Below are positions 53,793 to 61,904 of a stretch of 64,000 nt of DNA, one piece after another (position 1 is the first letter of the stretch; every line of letters starts with the position of its first letter). The DNA is from UBA4416 sp048498515. Its GTDB lineage: Bacteria; Bacteroidota; Bacteroidia; B-17B0; Aurantibacillaceae. A model generated the notes under the pieces. It worked only from the letters and a program-made list of their open reading frames with translations. It ran no database searches and was not told where the DNA came from. Where the stretch lies: NCBI GenBank assembly GCA_048498515.1, contig JBEHXV010000013.1, positions 1 to 64,000 on the forward strand, in the 5' to 3' direction. The translations under genes were made by a program, and so were the position numbers.

Positions 53793-54392
53793 TTAAATGT
53801 ACATTTCTACATTTTTTTCTTCCAACCGTTTCTTTAGGTTAATCAGCGCATAGCGCATCCTTCCCAGTGAGGTATTAATAGATACATTGGTTACTTCCGC
53901 AATTTCTTTAAAACTCATGTCGTAATAGGTCCTCATGATTACCACTTCTTTTTGATCCTGTGGCAGGTCATTAATCACCGAACGAATCGCTTCTTTGAAG
54001 CGTTTGTTCGCTTCATCGTCTTTTGAATGGTCAACCTCTTCGGGAATAATGTCAAAAATGCTGGTTTCTTCACCATCCTCATTAGTAATGGTAGAAATAC
54101 CCGGCATTTTCCTGGTTTTCCTGAAATGGTCAATAATTAAGTTTTTAGCAATGCGGAGTACCCAGGGCAAAAACTTGCCTTCTTCATTATATTGTTGTTT
54201 TTTTAAGGTTTGAATCACCTTAAAGAACGTTTCCTGGAAAACATCTTCAGTCAGCGCTTTATTACGCGTAATCAAATAAACATATGAAAATATGCGGCGT
54301 TTGTGGCGTTTTACAAGAACAGAGAGGGATTCTTCATTACCATTCATGTAGAGCTTCACAAGCTCATTATCAGTCATCAGTTGTATAGACAT
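53793..54392 (-). CDS. ECF-type RNA polymerase sigma factor
   Basis: Sigma-70 family factor of 199 residues with region 2 at about 20-95 ('LVKRHKRRIFSYVYLITRNK', 'EDVFQETFFKVIQTL', 'PWVLRIAKNLIIDHFRKTRK') and region 4 at about 130-190 ('LPQDQKEVVIMRTYYDMSFK', then 'IAEVTNVSINTSLGRMRYAL'). There is a 40-residue acidic linker between them. No anti-sigma factor gene is adjacent, so control must lie elsewhere. It is followed on the same strand, 151 bases upstream, by the histone-like/START fusion gene. Confidence 0.93.
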   Translation of the reverse strand: MSIQLMTDNELVKLYMNGNEESLSVLVKRHKRRIFSYVYLITRNKALTEDVFQETFFKVIQTLKKQQYNEEGKFLPWVLRIAKNLIIDHFRKTRKMPGISTITNEDGEETSIFDIIPEEVDHSKDDEANKRFKEAIRSVINDLPQDQKEVVIMRTYYDMSFKEIAEVTNVSINTSLGRMRYALINLKKRLEEKNVEMYI

Positions 54393-54543
54393 GGAACTAC
54401 AATTAAATTATTAAAAAACGATAAAAATTTAAGTAGAAGTCTAAACGATGCTTGATTTCAGGGTTTTAGGTTAATGATTATTCAAATGTAGAGAAATTTG
54501 GCTGAGCTATTTGTTAATTCGGGTGAAACTATAGTTTCAGTTA

Positions 54544-55629
54544 TTAAAAGAATGATCCCAGTACGTGAAGTAATTTGTCAACCTGGCTATGCCATAATAA
54601 ACGTGATGATTCTTCTTCAAATTTATCGGAGGCAAAGTCCGTGATTATCAATGAGATGTCATTAGTAAGTTCATCTTTTTGGGTTCTGAACTCAAAATAG
54701 CTGCCGTCGTTTTTATCGAGCCATTGGTAACGGATAAACATAGGAGGAATTTCTTTTACCAGCTTGGCTTGTTGTTCCTGTCCATCCCAGTTAAAGGTGA
54801 AAATCCCGTTACGGATATTCACATCGTCACAAAACCACTCCGATAAACCGCTTTCGGTACTTACAAACTCATACACCATGTCTTCCGATGCCCTGATAAC
54901 AAATTCCATTTCAAATTTGCCGGCTGGCTCTTTCATTGGTTTTGTCTGAACTTCTTCTTCTTTTCTGAAAGTAGTAGGCGCTACAATGGGTTTTTTAACA
55001 ACCTGCACAGGTGCTTTTTCTTTCTTGGTTTTTGCCGCTACAACAGGTTTTTCGGCTTTATGATGTACTACCTCATCAATAATGTGTTTTATCTCTTTTA
55101 CGCTGGATGTTTTTGAATGAAGCGGCTTGGCTTCTTTTTTTGCAGCTTTGGCTACAGGAGGAGTAATTGCTTTTTTAACTGCCGGTTTGGCTTTTGGCGC
55201 CGTCTTTTTAACTGCTTTCTTGGCTACGGGCTTCGCTACTTTTTTAGGAGCAGCTTTTTTAACGACTACTTTCTTAACCGCTTTTTTTGGAGCTATCTTC
55301 TTAACGATCTTTTTTACAGTCGCTTTTTTGGCCACTTTTTTAGGAGCGGCTTTCTTCACAGCCTTTTTAGGAGCTACTTTTTTAATGGCTTTTTTTATTA
55401 CTTTCTTAGGAGCAGCTTTCTTAACCGCCTTTTTAGGCGCGGCTTTTTTGGCTACAGGCTTTTTAGCCACAGCTTTTGCTTTGGTTGTCGCTTTTTTTAC
55501 GGGCTTTGTTTTAGCCACAGGTTTCTTAGCCGCTTTTTTAGGAGCCACTTTTTTAGCTGCTGCTTTTTTCACTGTTTTTTTAGCGGGAGCTTTTTTATTT
55601 TTTGACGAAGCCTTAGATTTTGTCGACAT
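54544..55629 (-). CDS. Histone H1-like repeat fused to START-like domain
   Basis: Protein of 361 residues. Residues about 1-170 are almost purely Lys, Ala, Pro and Val, in repeats like KKAAPKKVAKK and KKAVKKAAPKK. This is the pattern of histone H1-like DNA-binding tails (compare AlgP/Hc2-type proteins). A linker rich in Lys and Val follows. From about 235 the chain becomes an ordinary START/SRPBCC-like domain ('FEMEFVIRASEDMVYEFVST', 'LSEWFCDDVNIRNGIFTFNW', and 'LLWHSQVDKLLHVLGSFF' at the end). Such START-like domains normally stand alone in Bacteroidota. The start is ATG 55629, not the TTG two codons earlier. Likely nucleoid associated (inference). Confidence 0.82.
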   Translation of the reverse strand: MSTKSKASSKNKKAPAKKTVKKAAAKKVAPKKAAKKPVAKTKPVKKATTKAKAVAKKPVAKKAAPKKAVKKAAPKKVIKKAIKKVAPKKAVKKAAPKKVAKKATVKKIVKKIAPKKAVKKVVVKKAAPKKVAKPVAKKAVKKTAPKAKPAVKKAITPPVAKAAKKEAKPLHSKTSSVKEIKHIIDEVVHHKAEKPVVAAKTKKEKAPVQVVKKPIVAPTTFRKEEEVQTKPMKEPAGKFEMEFVIRASEDMVYEFVSTESGLSEWFCDDVNIRNGIFTFNWDGQEQQAKLVKEIPPMFIRYQWLDKNDGSYFEFRTQKDELTNDISLIITDFASDKFEEESSRLLWHSQVDKLLHVLGSFF

Positions 55630-55747
55630 AACCAATTAATTTTTCGTGAAATATATAAATAAAAACCATGTTTCGGAAATTTATTCGTTAAATTTTATTG
55701 ATTAATTTTTAATTCCTGTTTTTTTTAAGCCTTTATCCTCAATTTGC

Positions 55748-55776
55748 TTTGTAAATCAAACAAAAAATTACCTTTG
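55748..55776 (+). promoter_or_regulatory. mutL promoter (TTTG-N17-TACCTTTG)
   Basis: TTTG (55748-55751), a 17-base spacer and TACCTTTG (55769-55776) fit the Bacteroidota promoter. The mutL ATG at 55782 begins five bases after the -7 box, so the mRNA would be leaderless or nearly so. Confidence 0.65.
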
Positions 55777-55781
55777 CAGCC

Positions 55782-57623
55782 ATGCAAAACGTCATCTCTC
55801 TTTTACCCGAAAGCGTAGCCAATCAAATAGCTGCCGGAGAGGTGGTGCAAAGGCCGGCCTCTATTGTTAAGGAGTTGCTCGAAAATGCCATTGACGCTAA
55901 AGCTACCTTTATAAAATTGATCGTAAAAGACGCAGGGCGCACCCTGGTTCAGGTTATTGATAACGGTTTGGGAATGAGCCCGGTAGATGCCCGAATGGCC
56001 TTTGAGCGCCATGCTACTTCCAAAATAAAAAAAGCGGAGGATTTGTTCCAACTGCATACCAAAGGTTTTAGGGGCGAAGCCCTGGCCAGTATTGCCGCTG
56101 TAGCACAGGTTGAACTAAAAACCAAGCGCGAAGACGATGTTGTGGGACAACTGATTGAAATTGAAGGAAATAAATTCATACGACAGGAAGAATGCCAGGC
56201 ACCCACCGGCTCCTCCTTCAGCGTTAAAAACCTGTTCTTTAATATTCCGGCCCGTCGTAATTTTTTGAAGGACGATAACATAGAGCTGAAACACATTATT
56301 GATGAGTTTGAGCGGGTTGCATTGCCTCATCCTGCTATCCATTTCCAATTGTTCAGTAATGGTAACGAGATCTATAACTTGCCGGCATCCAATTTAATGG
56401 AACGCATTTCGGGTCTCTTCAGCAAAACCCTTCAGGGCAAACTGGTGCATATTGAGGAAATGACAGATGTGGTAAAAATTACCGGTTATGTGGGTAAACC
56501 CGAAAATGCCAAAAAGCGCCGTGGCGATCAGTACTTTTTTGTGAACGACCGTTTTATAAAAAGCCCTTACCTGCACCATTCGGTTGCCGAAGCTTATAAA
56601 GAGCTTATTGCCAGCGACAGCCACCCGGCTTACTATTTGTTTTTAGAGGTTAATCCCGAAACAATTGATATCAACATTCATCCTACTAAAACAGAAATTA
56701 AGTTCCAGGACGAGAAAATCATTTATGCCCTGTTGCACAGCGCCGTTAAGCGCGCCCTGGGTAAAGCCAATTTGGCGCCAAGCCTCGACTTTAGCAGCGA
56801 AATGAGTTTTGAGATTGATTATTCGAAAACCGTTTCACAACCAAAAGTAACGGTGAACCCCGATTACAATCCTTTTAATACCACAAAACCCTCATCAGGT
56901 TCTTATTCCGCGCCTAAAGATACAACGCTTCAAAAACACAACAAGCAAAATTGGGAGAGCCTGTACGATAATTTTAATACGGCCGATTATAAAACAGAGA
57001 ACCGCGAATTCCAATTGGAAAAACAAGCCGAACAGGCGGCCCTGGATTATGGGAGCCAGCCGGGAAAAAATTTTCAGCTCTATAATAAATACATTATAGC
57101 GGCACACGGGCTTGGCTTATTGGTTATTGACCAGCAGCGCGCTCATGAGCGGGTGTTATACGAACATTATTTAGCAACCAGGGAAAAAAATGCCGCGTCC
57201 TCACAACAGGTTTTATTTCCGGTTACCATTGAACTAACGGCCAACGATTTTACCTTAATGGAAACCCTGATGCCGCATTTTAAATTACTGGGATTTGAAA
57301 TTGAACCTTTTGGTAAAAATACCATTGTGGTTCAGGGAACCCCAGCCGAATTAGGAGAATTTAACACACAGGAAATGGTAGAAGGTATTTTGGAAACCTA
57401 TAAATTAAATACCTTTGATGTAAAGATCGACCCTTTTGAGAATATGTGCAGGAGCATGGCCAAAAGCGCGTGTATAAAATACGGCAAATCGCTAGAAAAA
57501 GAAGAAATGGATCTTATTGTGGAACACCTGTTTTTATGCGAAAACCCAATGTACAGCCCAAACGGCAAACCAACCATGATGGAAATGGGAAAAGCGGATT
57601 TGGACGCATTTTTTAAGAAGTAA
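55782..57623 (+). CDS. mutL: DNA mismatch repair protein MutL
   Basis: GHKL ATPase that couples MutS mismatch recognition to strand removal. Length is 613 residues. N-terminal motifs are complete: 'GEVVQRPASIVKELLENAID' (Glu and Asn of motif I), 'DNGLGMS', and 'TKGFRGEALASIAAVAQ'. The C-terminal dimerisation domain contains VIDQQRAHERVLYEHYL, a variant of the endonuclease motif DQHAxxExxxxE that keeps both Glu but has Gln-Arg for His-Ala. The CPHGRP motif is replaced by 'CENPMYSPNGKPTMMEM'. Nicking activity is therefore plausible but not certain. Two rhomboid genes follow at 8 and 6 bases. Confidence 0.95.
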   Translation: MQNVISLLPESVANQIAAGEVVQRPASIVKELLENAIDAKATFIKLIVKDAGRTLVQVIDNGLGMSPVDARMAFERHATSKIKKAEDLFQLHTKGFRGEALASIAAVAQVELKTKREDDVVGQLIEIEGNKFIRQEECQAPTGSSFSVKNLFFNIPARRNFLKDDNIELKHIIDEFERVALPHPAIHFQLFSNGNEIYNLPASNLMERISGLFSKTLQGKLVHIEEMTDVVKITGYVGKPENAKKRRGDQYFFVNDRFIKSPYLHHSVAEAYKELIASDSHPAYYLFLEVNPETIDINIHPTKTEIKFQDEKIIYALLHSAVKRALGKANLAPSLDFSSEMSFEIDYSKTVSQPKVTVNPDYNPFNTTKPSSGSYSAPKDTTLQKHNKQNWESLYDNFNTADYKTENREFQLEKQAEQAALDYGSQPGKNFQLYNKYIIAAHGLGLLVIDQQRAHERVLYEHYLATREKNAASSQQVLFPVTIELTANDFTLMETLMPHFKLLGFEIEPFGKNTIVVQGTPAELGEFNTQEMVEGILETYKLNTFDVKIDPFENMCRSMAKSACIKYGKSLEKEEMDLIVEHLFLCENPMYSPNGKPTMMEMGKADLDAFFKK

Positions 57624-57631
57624 TTGATTAT

Positions 57632-58246
57632 ATGAGTTACCAGGAATTCAGACCAAGACAATTTCAACAATTACCATTAGTAGTCAAAAATATTTTGATC
57701 ATCAACGTCATCCTGTTCTTTGGAAATATGGTAATGGGCGGAAAACTGGATCTTTACCTTGATCTTTTTCCTATTGGCTACGAGGAGTTTAAGCCATACC
57801 AGTTCGTTACTTACATGTTTATGCATGCCGACATTCCTCATATTTTCTTTAATATGCTGGCAGTATACATGTTCGGTTCCGTATTGGAAAGCCTTTGGGG
57901 ACCAAAACGTTTTTTGAATTTTTATTTGTTATGCGGCTTAGGCGCTGCGGCTTTGCAGTTAGCTATTTTTTATTATACCGGCGACGGGGCAAGATTAGTT
58001 GGTGCTTCGGGAGCCGTGTTTGGCCTGTTGGTGGCTTTTGCCATGATGTTTCCCAATACAGAATTACAGCTTTACTTTTTAATTCCGGTAAAAGCAAAAT
58101 ACCTGGTGAGCGCTTATGCCCTGTTTGAATTGTATAACGGATTTTTTCCAAGGGATAATGTGGCGCATTTTGCCCATTTGGGTGGTTTGGCGGTTGGCAT
58201 TATTATTATGTTGATATGGAAGCGTAACAAAACTTTTTTCTTTTAG
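57632..58246 (+). CDS. Rhomboid-family intramembrane serine protease 1
   Basis: Membrane protease of 204 residues with six membrane helices. The conserved HxxxN loop 'MHADIPHIFFNMLAVYMFGS' is near 65-84, the nucleophile Ser126 is in LVGASGAVFGL, and the catalytic His182 is in VAHFAHLGG. All required residues are therefore present. Substrate unknown. It starts eight bases after mutL and precedes a second rhomboid by six bases, so the three genes form one operon. Confidence 0.93.
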   Translation: MSYQEFRPRQFQQLPLVVKNILIINVILFFGNMVMGGKLDLYLDLFPIGYEEFKPYQFVTYMFMHADIPHIFFNMLAVYMFGSVLESLWGPKRFLNFYLLCGLGAAALQLAIFYYTGDGARLVGASGAVFGLLVAFAMMFPNTELQLYFLIPVKAKYLVSAYALFELYNGFFPRDNVAHFAHLGGLAVGIIIMLIWKRNKTFFF

Positions 58247-58252
58247 CGGAAC

Positions 58253-59074
58253 ATGTCTGTTATTCAAAACATACGACAGGAATTGCAAAAGCACGATGCG
58301 CTCACCATTTTACTGGTAGTCAATGTCTCCTTATTCTTTGTCATCAACCTTGATGTTAATATTTTCAGGCTTGGACTTACCGAATACCTGGCATTGCCTC
58401 TTGATCTTAATCGCTTTATCTTCCGGTTCTGGACCTTGTTTACCTACATGTTCTCACACCAAAACCTGGGGCATGTGTTTTATAACATGTTGTTGCTGTA
58501 TTTTACAGCCCGTACGTTTCTTAATTTTTTATCTGAAAAAAAACTGCTGTATGTATACATTATGAGCGGTTTGTTGGGCGGCGTTATTTTACTGCTGCTC
58601 TCCATGCTTTTTCCGCATCTGTTTGGCGGCTCGGTATTGTTGGGTGCTTCTGCGGCTGTAATAGGAGTTGTAATGGTATTGGCAACATATATTCCCAATT
58701 TACCGGTTAACCTGTTTGGCATTATTGAAATGCGCTTTAAATATTATGCGTTGCTCATATTTGCCCTTTCAAGCATTATTGATTTTAATATCAATACTGG
58801 CGGAAAGATCTCGCATTTCGGCGGGGCTTTCTTTGGCTTGTTTTTTGGATACATGTTACGAAACGGAAAAGACATATCGGAGTTCTCATTTTTTAAACCA
58901 AAGAAAAAAAATAACCTGAAAGTAGTTCATTCAAACCGCTCAAAAACAGAAAGCGCAGATTCGGCCAACCAACAAACCATTGATATGTTGCTCGATAAGA
59001 TCTCAAAGAGCGGGTACGATAATTTAAGCAAGGCTGAAAAAGAGCTTTTGTTTAAACTTTCTCAGAAAAAATAA
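58253..59074 (+). CDS. Rhomboid-family intramembrane protease 2, with cytoplasmic tail
   Basis: Membrane protein of 273 residues. Residues 1-205 are a rhomboid core ('YMFSHQNLGHVFYNMLLLYF' near 65-84). The nucleophile motif is GASA instead of GASG, with Ser133, and the His is H188 in KISHFGGAFFG. The usual small Gly after Ser is Ala, which may slow catalysis. A C-terminal soluble tail of about 65 residues (FSFFKPKKKNNLKVVHSNRS) ends in a helical motif (LLDKISKSGYDNLSKAEKEL). That motif is common in Bacteroidota DUF6576-type rhomboid tails. It is the partner of the gene just upstream. Confidence 0.9.
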   Translation: MSVIQNIRQELQKHDALTILLVVNVSLFFVINLDVNIFRLGLTEYLALPLDLNRFIFRFWTLFTYMFSHQNLGHVFYNMLLLYFTARTFLNFLSEKKLLYVYIMSGLLGGVILLLLSMLFPHLFGGSVLLGASAAVIGVVMVLATYIPNLPVNLFGIIEMRFKYYALLIFALSSIIDFNINTGGKISHFGGAFFGLFFGYMLRNGKDISEFSFFKPKKKNNLKVVHSNRSKTESADSANQQTIDMLLDKISKSGYDNLSKAEKELLFKLSQKK

Positions 59075-59114
59075 CGGAATTTTTGATTTTTTTTTCTAAA
59101 TTGTAATCCTAATT

Positions 59115-60659
59115 ATGTTAAAGTTTCGGGTTTTATTGATCTGTTTTTTCATTTCTTTTGGTTTGCAGGCTCAAACCAGTAAGCACTACGAAATAGCGGA
59201 TGCCGACGAACACTTTAAACATGGCAACTTTTTAATGGCCCTTCCCATTTATAAAGAGCTCCTTAAAAAAGACAAGGAAAATGCCGACATCCAGTATAAA
59301 ATAGCGCAGTGTTATCTCAACACCAATCTTAATAAAGCCGAGGCCATCAGGTACCTCGAATTTTGTACCAAAGACCCTAAATTCGATCATGAAGCCTGGC
59401 TGAAACTGGGACAGGCTTACCGCCTTGGAAATAAGCTCGATGACGCTATTAAGGCTTTTCAGAAATACGGCGAACTGGAGCCTAAAAAGAAAAAAGCAGC
59501 CGACCGGGAAGTAGAGATCTGCAATAACGCCAAGCAATTAATGCGCAGTCCCATCAATGTGTCCTTTACAAACCTTGGCAAAGAGATCAATTCGGAGTTT
59601 GCCGATTATTATCCATGGATCAACCAGGACGAAAGTTTCCTGGCTTTTACCACCCGCCGCAAAGGACAAACCGCCGGAAGGGTAGAGGTAGATGGGTATT
59701 ACGCTTCTGATGTATATGTGAGTAAGGTAGAGGCGGGTAAATGGCTTAAAGCCGAAAATATGGGAACAAAGATCAACTCCTCGCTCGATGAGCAGGTTGT
59801 TGGTTTAAAAGCCGATGGTTCGGAAATGATCATTTACATTGACCATATTGATAAGTACGGTGATATTTACAGCTCCGTGAAAAAGAATGATGTTTACCAG
59901 AAATATCTTCCTTTCAATGAAAAGATCAATAGTAAAATTGAAAAATCAGGTTCCATCAGTGCTGATGGTAATACCTTGTTTTTTGTAAGGAGCGAAAGCA
60001 GGGAAGACCAGAACGATATTTACATTTGCCGCAAATTGCCAAATGGCAACTGGAGCGAGCCGTTTAAAATGGGCCCCGAGATCAATACGGATTATAATGA
60101 AGATTTTCCGTACCTCTCAACCGATGGTGTGACGCTTTATTTTTCATCGCAGGGTCATAATACCATGGGAGGTTTCGATTTGTTTAAAAGTACCTGGAAT
60201 CCGGAAGATAATAGCTGGACAAAGGCTGAGAATTTAGGGTACCCTGTAAATACTACCGATGAGGACAGGAGCATAAGCTTAACACCCGATAACAGGGTAG
60301 GCTATATCAGCGCTTTGCGCCCCGGTGGCCAGGGCGATTTGGACCTGTACAGGATCAGGTTCAACGACATGGAGCAAAAGCTCACGCTGTATTTAGGCGG
60401 GGTAATGCTGGGCGATTCGCTCAACCAGCCAAAGGAATTTGTGGTGAATATTTTGGCGGTAAATGTATCCACGCAGGAAGAATTTAGTTTTGCCACCAAC
60501 CCCACTAATGGAAAATTTGTGATGGCGCTCCCTGCCGGTACTTATGATATTACGGTTAGCTCCGATGGCTTTGCCGAGTTTAAAGATAAGCTAACGGTTT
60601 CCGATTTAGGCTTGCCGATCTCGGAAGAAAAGAAAAATTATGCTCTAAAGAAACAGTGA
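59115..60659 (+). CDS. PorE-like TPR and PD40 propeller protein
   Basis: Exported protein of 514 residues with a signal peptide ending at GLQAQ. TPR-type helices span about 25-140 ('DEHFKHGNFLMALPIYKELL', 'AWLKLGQAYRLGNKLDDAIK'). WD40-like PD40 blades span about 155-420 ('PWINQDESFLAFTTRRKG', 'YLSTDGVTLYFSSQGHNTMG', 'DRSISLTPDNRVGYIS'). A small beta-sandwich ends the chain. The arrangement matches T9SS component PorE except that the C-terminal OmpA-like peptidoglycan-binding domain is absent. It is either a shortened paralogue or a different cell-envelope protein. The stop overlaps the next ATG. Confidence 0.83.
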   Translation: MLKFRVLLICFFISFGLQAQTSKHYEIADADEHFKHGNFLMALPIYKELLKKDKENADIQYKIAQCYLNTNLNKAEAIRYLEFCTKDPKFDHEAWLKLGQAYRLGNKLDDAIKAFQKYGELEPKKKKAADREVEICNNAKQLMRSPINVSFTNLGKEINSEFADYYPWINQDESFLAFTTRRKGQTAGRVEVDGYYASDVYVSKVEAGKWLKAENMGTKINSSLDEQVVGLKADGSEMIIYIDHIDKYGDIYSSVKKNDVYQKYLPFNEKINSKIEKSGSISADGNTLFFVRSESREDQNDIYICRKLPNGNWSEPFKMGPEINTDYNEDFPYLSTDGVTLYFSSQGHNTMGGFDLFKSTWNPEDNSWTKAENLGYPVNTTDEDRSISLTPDNRVGYISALRPGGQGDLDLYRIRFNDMEQKLTLYLGGVMLGDSLNQPKEFVVNILAVNVSTQEEFSFATNPTNGKFVMALPAGTYDITVSSDGFAEFKDKLTVSDLGLPISEEKKNYALKKQ

Positions 60660-61327
60660 TGACCAAAATTTTTAAAATAGTTTTTGTATTGGTTTTCTTC
60701 CATTCATTCTTTGGGTCGGCCCAGGCTTACCAGATAGGCTTATTAAAATACAGCGGTGGCGGCGACTGGTATGCCAATTTAGAAACTTCGCTCCCTAACC
60801 TCATTAAGTATTGCAATACCAATTTAAAAACCAACATCAACCCCGAACAGGCCATTGTGGAAGTGGGCAGCACCGAAATCTTTAATTATCCATTTGTTCA
60901 CATGACCGGGCATGGCAATGTGGTATTTTCGAACCAGGAAGCCGATAACCTGCGTAAATACTTATTGGCCGGAGGGTTTTTACACATTTCCGATAACTAC
61001 GGCATGGATAAGTTTATAAGGGCCGAACTTAAAAAAGTATTCCCGGAGCTGGATCTGATCGAGCTTCCTTTTACACATCCCATTTACCACCAGGCTTATA
61101 ATTTTGATAAAGGCTTGCCAAAGATCCATGAGCACGATAATAAGCCACCACAGGGTTTTGGTTTAATTTATAAGGGACGACTGATCTGCTTTTATGATTC
61201 GGAGTGTGATTTGGGCGATGGCTGGGAAAGCTTCGAGATCCATAAGGATAGTCCTGAGGCACATGAAAAAGCGCTCAAAATGGGTGCTAATATCATTAGT
61301 TATGTGTTTTTGAATAAGGTGAATTGA
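60659..61327 (+). CDS. DUF4159 domain protein
   Basis: Exported protein of 222 residues. The signal peptide ends near 23 (FFGSAQA). The DUF4159 pattern is clear: 'LLKYSGGGDWYANLETSLPN' at the start, 'IFNYPFVHMTGHGNVVFSNQ', 'YLLAGGFLHISDNYGMDKFI', and 'LPFTHPIYHQAYNF'. The family has a class-I glutamine amidotransferase-like fold by family knowledge; its role is unknown. I start at ATG 60659, which overlaps the TGA of the PorE-like gene (TGATG), indicating translational coupling. Confidence 0.88.
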   Translation: MTKIFKIVFVLVFFHSFFGSAQAYQIGLLKYSGGGDWYANLETSLPNLIKYCNTNLKTNINPEQAIVEVGSTEIFNYPFVHMTGHGNVVFSNQEADNLRKYLLAGGFLHISDNYGMDKFIRAELKKVFPELDLIELPFTHPIYHQAYNFDKGLPKIHEHDNKPPQGFGLIYKGRLICFYDSECDLGDGWESFEIHKDSPEAHEKALKMGANIISYVFLNKVN

Positions 61328-61339
61328 GGCAATTAGTTC

Positions 61340-61423
61340 CGTCATGCTGAACTTGATTCAGCATCTCTCATTAATTAATTTATGGATTCATAATTTGAGA
61401 CCCTGAATCAAGTTCAGGTGACG
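61340..61423. repeat. REP-like palindrome, family C
   Basis: The arms CGTCATGCTGAACTTGATTC...ATCTC and GAGACCCTGAATCAAGTTCAGGTGACG pair along 27 positions with few mismatches and enclose an AT-rich loop. It lies between the DUF4159 gene and the convergent ferredoxin gene. Confidence 0.75.
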
Positions 61424-61441
61424 CATTGTAAGTTATATGTC

Positions 61442-61476
61442 AAACAAAAAAGCCATTAACGTTCCCGCTAATGGCT
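61442..61476 (-). terminator. Terminator of the ferredoxin gene
   Basis: On the minus strand AGCCATTAGCGGGAACGTTA and the following ATGGCT form a stem of about 10 pairs, followed by TTTTTTG. It ends the ferredoxin transcript 21 bases after its stop codon. Confidence 0.8.
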
Positions 61477-61497
61477 CTTATAATTTCATAAGAACAA

Positions 61498-61848
61498 TCA
61501 AATGTGCATACTGTCTTTTTTCGACAATAACACATCCTCCGTTTCCACATTGTCCTCATCCTTTATGCAGCAGTCAACCGGGCAAACGGCTGCGCATTGC
61601 GGTTCATCATGAAAGCCCGCGCATTCCGTACATTTATCGGTTGCAATATAATACACATCCATGCTGTAAGGTGTTTGCGGATCGTTGGCATCAGCCGTTA
61701 TGCCCGTGTTCACACCTGTATATTGTCCTTTCACTTTGGTTCCATCAGCATAGCGCCATTCGGCACCACCTTCGTATATGGCATTATTGGGACACTCCGG
61801 TTCGCAAGCTCCGCAATTAATGCACTCATCTGTAATTTTAATAGCCAT
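61498..61848 (-). CDS. 2[4Fe-4S] ferredoxin, Alvin type
   Basis: Small electron carrier of 116 residues. Cluster I ligands are C9, C12, C15 and C19 (CINCGACEPECP). Cluster II ligands are C73, C76, C85 and C89 in CTECAGFHDEPQCAAVCP, where the eight-residue insertion between the second and third Cys is the Alvin-type hallmark. Extra Cys residues 93 and 94 follow. Between the sites is an unusual 50-residue loop rich in Gly, Thr and Tyr (WRYADGTKVKGQYTG), also found in Bacteroidota homologues. The gene is divergent from the acyl-CoA reductase gene, which is a possible redox partner (inference). Confidence 0.93.
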   Translation of the reverse strand: MAIKITDECINCGACEPECPNNAIYEGGAEWRYADGTKVKGQYTGVNTGITADANDPQTPYSMDVYYIATDKCTECAGFHDEPQCAAVCPVDCCIKDEDNVETEDVLLSKKDSMHI

Positions 61849-61884
61849 TTTTAATTAGTTTTGTACTCTGTAATAATAAGATTA

Positions 61885-61892
61885 CAAATATA
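61885..61892 (-). promoter_or_regulatory. -7 box (TATATTTG) of the ferredoxin gene
   Basis: The minus strand reads TATATTTG 36 bases before the ferredoxin ATG; it lies in the 56-base divergent region shared with the acyl-CoA reductase gene. No clear -33 element. Confidence 0.4.
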
Positions 61893-61904
61893 AGATTAAT
61901 TTTT

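Noticed and set aside
55117..55639. Long plus-strand frames rich in Phe, Leu and Ala
   Set aside because: They are antisense shadows of the Lys/Ala/Pro repeats of the histone-like gene; composition explains them.
61437..61820. Plus-strand frame of 127 codons opposite the ferredoxin gene
   Set aside because: It is antisense to a clear ferredoxin with both cluster motifs and has no protein-like pattern.
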